From Deltaproteobacteria bacterium (GTDB lineage Bacteria; Myxococcota_A; UBA796; UBA9615): a stretch of DNA of 6,692 bases. The stretch is from NCBI GenBank assembly GCA_029261955.1, contig JAJDAI010000480.1:1-6692 (forward strand), given 5' to 3'. Each line of letters starts with the position of its first letter. The stretch's first letter is position 1. Both the position numbers and the translations under genes were made by a program. Below the pieces are notes generated by a model that was not told where the DNA came from, ran no database searches, and saw only the letters and a list, made by a program, of their open reading frames with translations. Of the stretch, positions 5,529-6,692 are shown one piece after another.

Positions 5529-6692
5529 ATGGCTCCCGAGCTCGACCACAAACGCCTCTCCACCATCCTCAAGCGCGGCCAGCTGGACGTGGGCGCCGTG
5601 CTCGAGCTGGGCATCAAGCTCTGCGTGGCGCTGCGCGAGGTGCACGCGAAGGACGAGTCCTCGACGGGGGTCCCGCCCGACCGCGAGCTCTCGCCGCGAA
5701 ACGTGTGGCTGACCGACGAGGGCGCCGTCGTCGCGGACGAGCTCGGCGTCTCCGACGGGCTCTACCCGGGCGGCACCACCACCTACCGCGCCCCCGAGCA
5801 GATGAGGGGCAGGCCCCGCAACCCGCGCTCGGACGTCTTCGCGGTGGGCACGCTGCTCTACGAGGCGGCGACCGGGCACCCGCTCTTCTCCGGCAACAAC
5901 GAGGACGAGATCCGCTTCATCCTGACCGACGGCCTGGAGCAGCACCTGATGCTGCAGGACGTGGTCGGCGAGCTGAACGGCATCCTGCCGGGCCTGGGCG
6001 AGGCCGTGACGAAGGCGCTCGACGCCGAGCCCATGACGCGCTGGTCCGAGCCCGCTGCGCTCGGCGCTCAGCTGGTGAAGCTGCTCAGCTCGGGGCCGCG
6101 CATGGCTGCCGGGGCCCTGGCCCGCGCCGTCCAGGAGACCCCGAGCGGGTTCGCGCCGGCGCCGGAGCCCCCGCCCAGCCTGAAGCCCCCCTCCCTGCCC
6201 GATGTCCCCGAGCTGCCGGGCATCCCCGAGCTGCCCGACGTCCCCGAGCTGCCCGAGCTGCCCGGCATCCCCGAGCTGCCCGATCTGGACACCGAGCCCG
6301 AGGTGCCCGACGCACCCTCCTGGCTGGTGGGTCTCGGCCGCAAGTCGGCGGGCGAGGACGAGGTGGTCATCGACGAGGAGCCCCACTCGGTGGAGCTCTC
6401 GATGCCCAACCTGGGCCGCCGGGTCGGCGCGGACGCCCCCGTCGTTCCCCTGGAGCAAGCCGGGGATCGCTTCGAGCTCCAGTCCGAGGTGAGCCCCGAG
6501 CCGAAGGCGAGACCGAAGCGCCGTGCACCGCCACCGGAGCTCCCGCCGCTCGAAGTGGACCGCTCCAGCAGCGCCGACACCACCGCGACGCGGCTCAAGC
6601 GCAAGAAGGGCAAGCGCAACGACTGGGAGGCCGCGCCCTTCCGCGAGGCCGTCTTCTGGTTCATCAAGCGCGTGCTGCTCTACAGCCTGCTG
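5529..6692 (+). CDS. Membrane-anchored kinase-like protein lacking the N-lobe (probable pseudokinase; 3' end outside window)
   Basis: An open frame of 388 codons runs off the right edge. Residues 10-185 match the C-lobe of Hanks-type Ser/Thr kinases: hinge/helix D (LSTILKRGQLD), helix E (LGIKLCVALREVHA), catalytic-loop region DRELSPRN (51-58), activation segment GTTTYRAPEQMRG with APE at 88-90, helix F SDVFAVGTLLYEAATGHPLF, and a conserved Arg171. The glycine loop, the VAIK Lys and helix C are missing, and the in-frame stop at 5433 leaves no room for them. HRD reads DRE and DFG aligns as ELG, so both catalytic Asp are Glu; the catalytic-loop Lys is Ser55, while Asn58 is kept. An acidic Pro-rich linker (205-262), a charged region, a basic cluster RLKRKKGKR (355-363) and a hydrophobic stretch from about 374 follow. 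This suggests a cytosolic pseudokinase with a C-terminal membrane anchor and unseen further domain. Confidence 0.85.
   Translation, partial: MAPELDHKRLSTILKRGQLDVGAVLELGIKLCVALREVHAKDESSTGVPPDRELSPRNVWLTDEGAVVADELGVSDGLYPGGTTTYRAPEQMRGRPRNPRSDVFAVGTLLYEAATGHPLFSGNNEDEIRFILTDGLEQHLMLQDVVGELNGILPGLGEAVTKALDAEPMTRWSEPAALGAQLVKLLSSGPRMAAGALARAVQETPSGFAPAPEPPPSLKPPSLPDVPELPGIPELPDVPELPELPGIPELPDLDTEPEVPDAPSWLVGLGRKSAGEDEVVIDEEPHSVELSMPNLGRRVGADAPVVPLEQAGDRFELQSEVSPEPKARPKRRAPPPELPPLEVDRSSSADTTATRLKRKKGKRNDWEAAPFREAVFWFIKRVLLYSLL
6195..6284 (+). repeat. Intragenic PELP repeat coding for a Pro/acidic linker
   Basis: Codons 223-252 of the kinase-like gene encode tandem three- to six-residue blocks built from PELP, alternating as LPDVPELPGIPELPDVPELP, then PELPGIPELPD. 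The DNA repeats are close variants of CCCGAGCTGCC with GGCATC, GACGTC or GATGTC inserts, differing mainly at third positions. Regularly spaced Pro with acidic residues suggests an extended, stiff linker between the kinase-like lobe and the membrane. Length may vary between strains through recombination. Confidence 0.85.

Noticed and set aside
5393..5617. 75-residue N-terminal extension of the short transpeptidase
   Set aside because: It is Ser/Arg-rich, overlaps the start of the kinase-like gene on the other strand, and would bury the signal peptide. The ATG at 5392 has a ribosome-binding site and a clean signal sequence.
4821..6458. 545-codon open frame on the - strand
   Set aside because: It runs antisense to the kinase-like gene and then out of frame through the short transpeptidase gene. 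Both of those have recognisable domains, and this frame has none.
6068..6667. Collagen-like GSSG-repeat protein on the - strand
   Set aside because: The Gly/Ser repeats are simply the complement of the PELP-coding repeat. The frame is antisense to the kinase-like gene and has no other features.

Overview
The window is GC-rich throughout, uses GC-ending codons, and is almost fully coding. It comes from a diderm (outer-membrane) bacterium: it encodes an OmpA-type peptidoglycan-binding protein, two lipobox lipoproteins, two periplasmic L,D-transpeptidases, an acyl-CoA-binding protein and a Hanks-type kinase fold on a membrane protein. Together with the base composition, this mix best fits Myxococcota or a related former deltaproteobacterial lineage. 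That assignment is an inference, not a demonstrated taxonomy.

Layout. Positions 1-88 hold nearly five perfect copies of an 18-bp tandem repeat. One forward frame of the repeat stays open and ends at a TAA at 96-98, so it may be the tail of an upstream gene. Next, on the + strand, come a LysR-type regulator (108-1013) and a small lipoprotein gene (1010-1459) that overlap by four bases (GTGA). They converge, with a 9-bp gap, on a block of five minus-strand genes. In transcription order (right to left) these are a short YkuD_2-type L,D-transpeptidase (5392-4778), a longer SH3/YkuD L,D-transpeptidase (4814-3432, overlapping the previous gene by 37 bp), an acyl-CoA-binding protein (3386-3132), an OmpA-family protein (3078-2056) and a cysteine-rich lipoprotein (2059-1469, ATGA overlap). 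Divergent from this block, on the + strand and running off the right edge, is a membrane-anchored protein whose N-terminal part is a Ser/Thr kinase C-lobe (5529-6692+).

How they may work together. The minus-strand block reads as an envelope module: two enzymes that form or use L,D-crosslinks in peptidoglycan, an outer-membrane/periplasmic protein that grips peptidoglycan, and a co-translated lipoprotein. A small cytosolic acyl-CoA carrier sits in the middle, possibly on its own promoter. The divergent kinase-like protein lacks the whole ATP-binding N-lobe and has Glu where both catalytic Asp residues are expected. It is therefore probably a pseudokinase scaffold rather than an enzyme, with an acidic Pro-rich linker and a membrane segment beginning at the right edge. 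It is the most unusual object here. The LysR regulator's target cannot be read from the window.

No RNA genes, insertion sequences or CRISPR arrays were seen. The non-coding stretches are 1-107, 1460-1468, 3079-3131, 3387-3431 and 5393-5528, all shorter than 300 bp.
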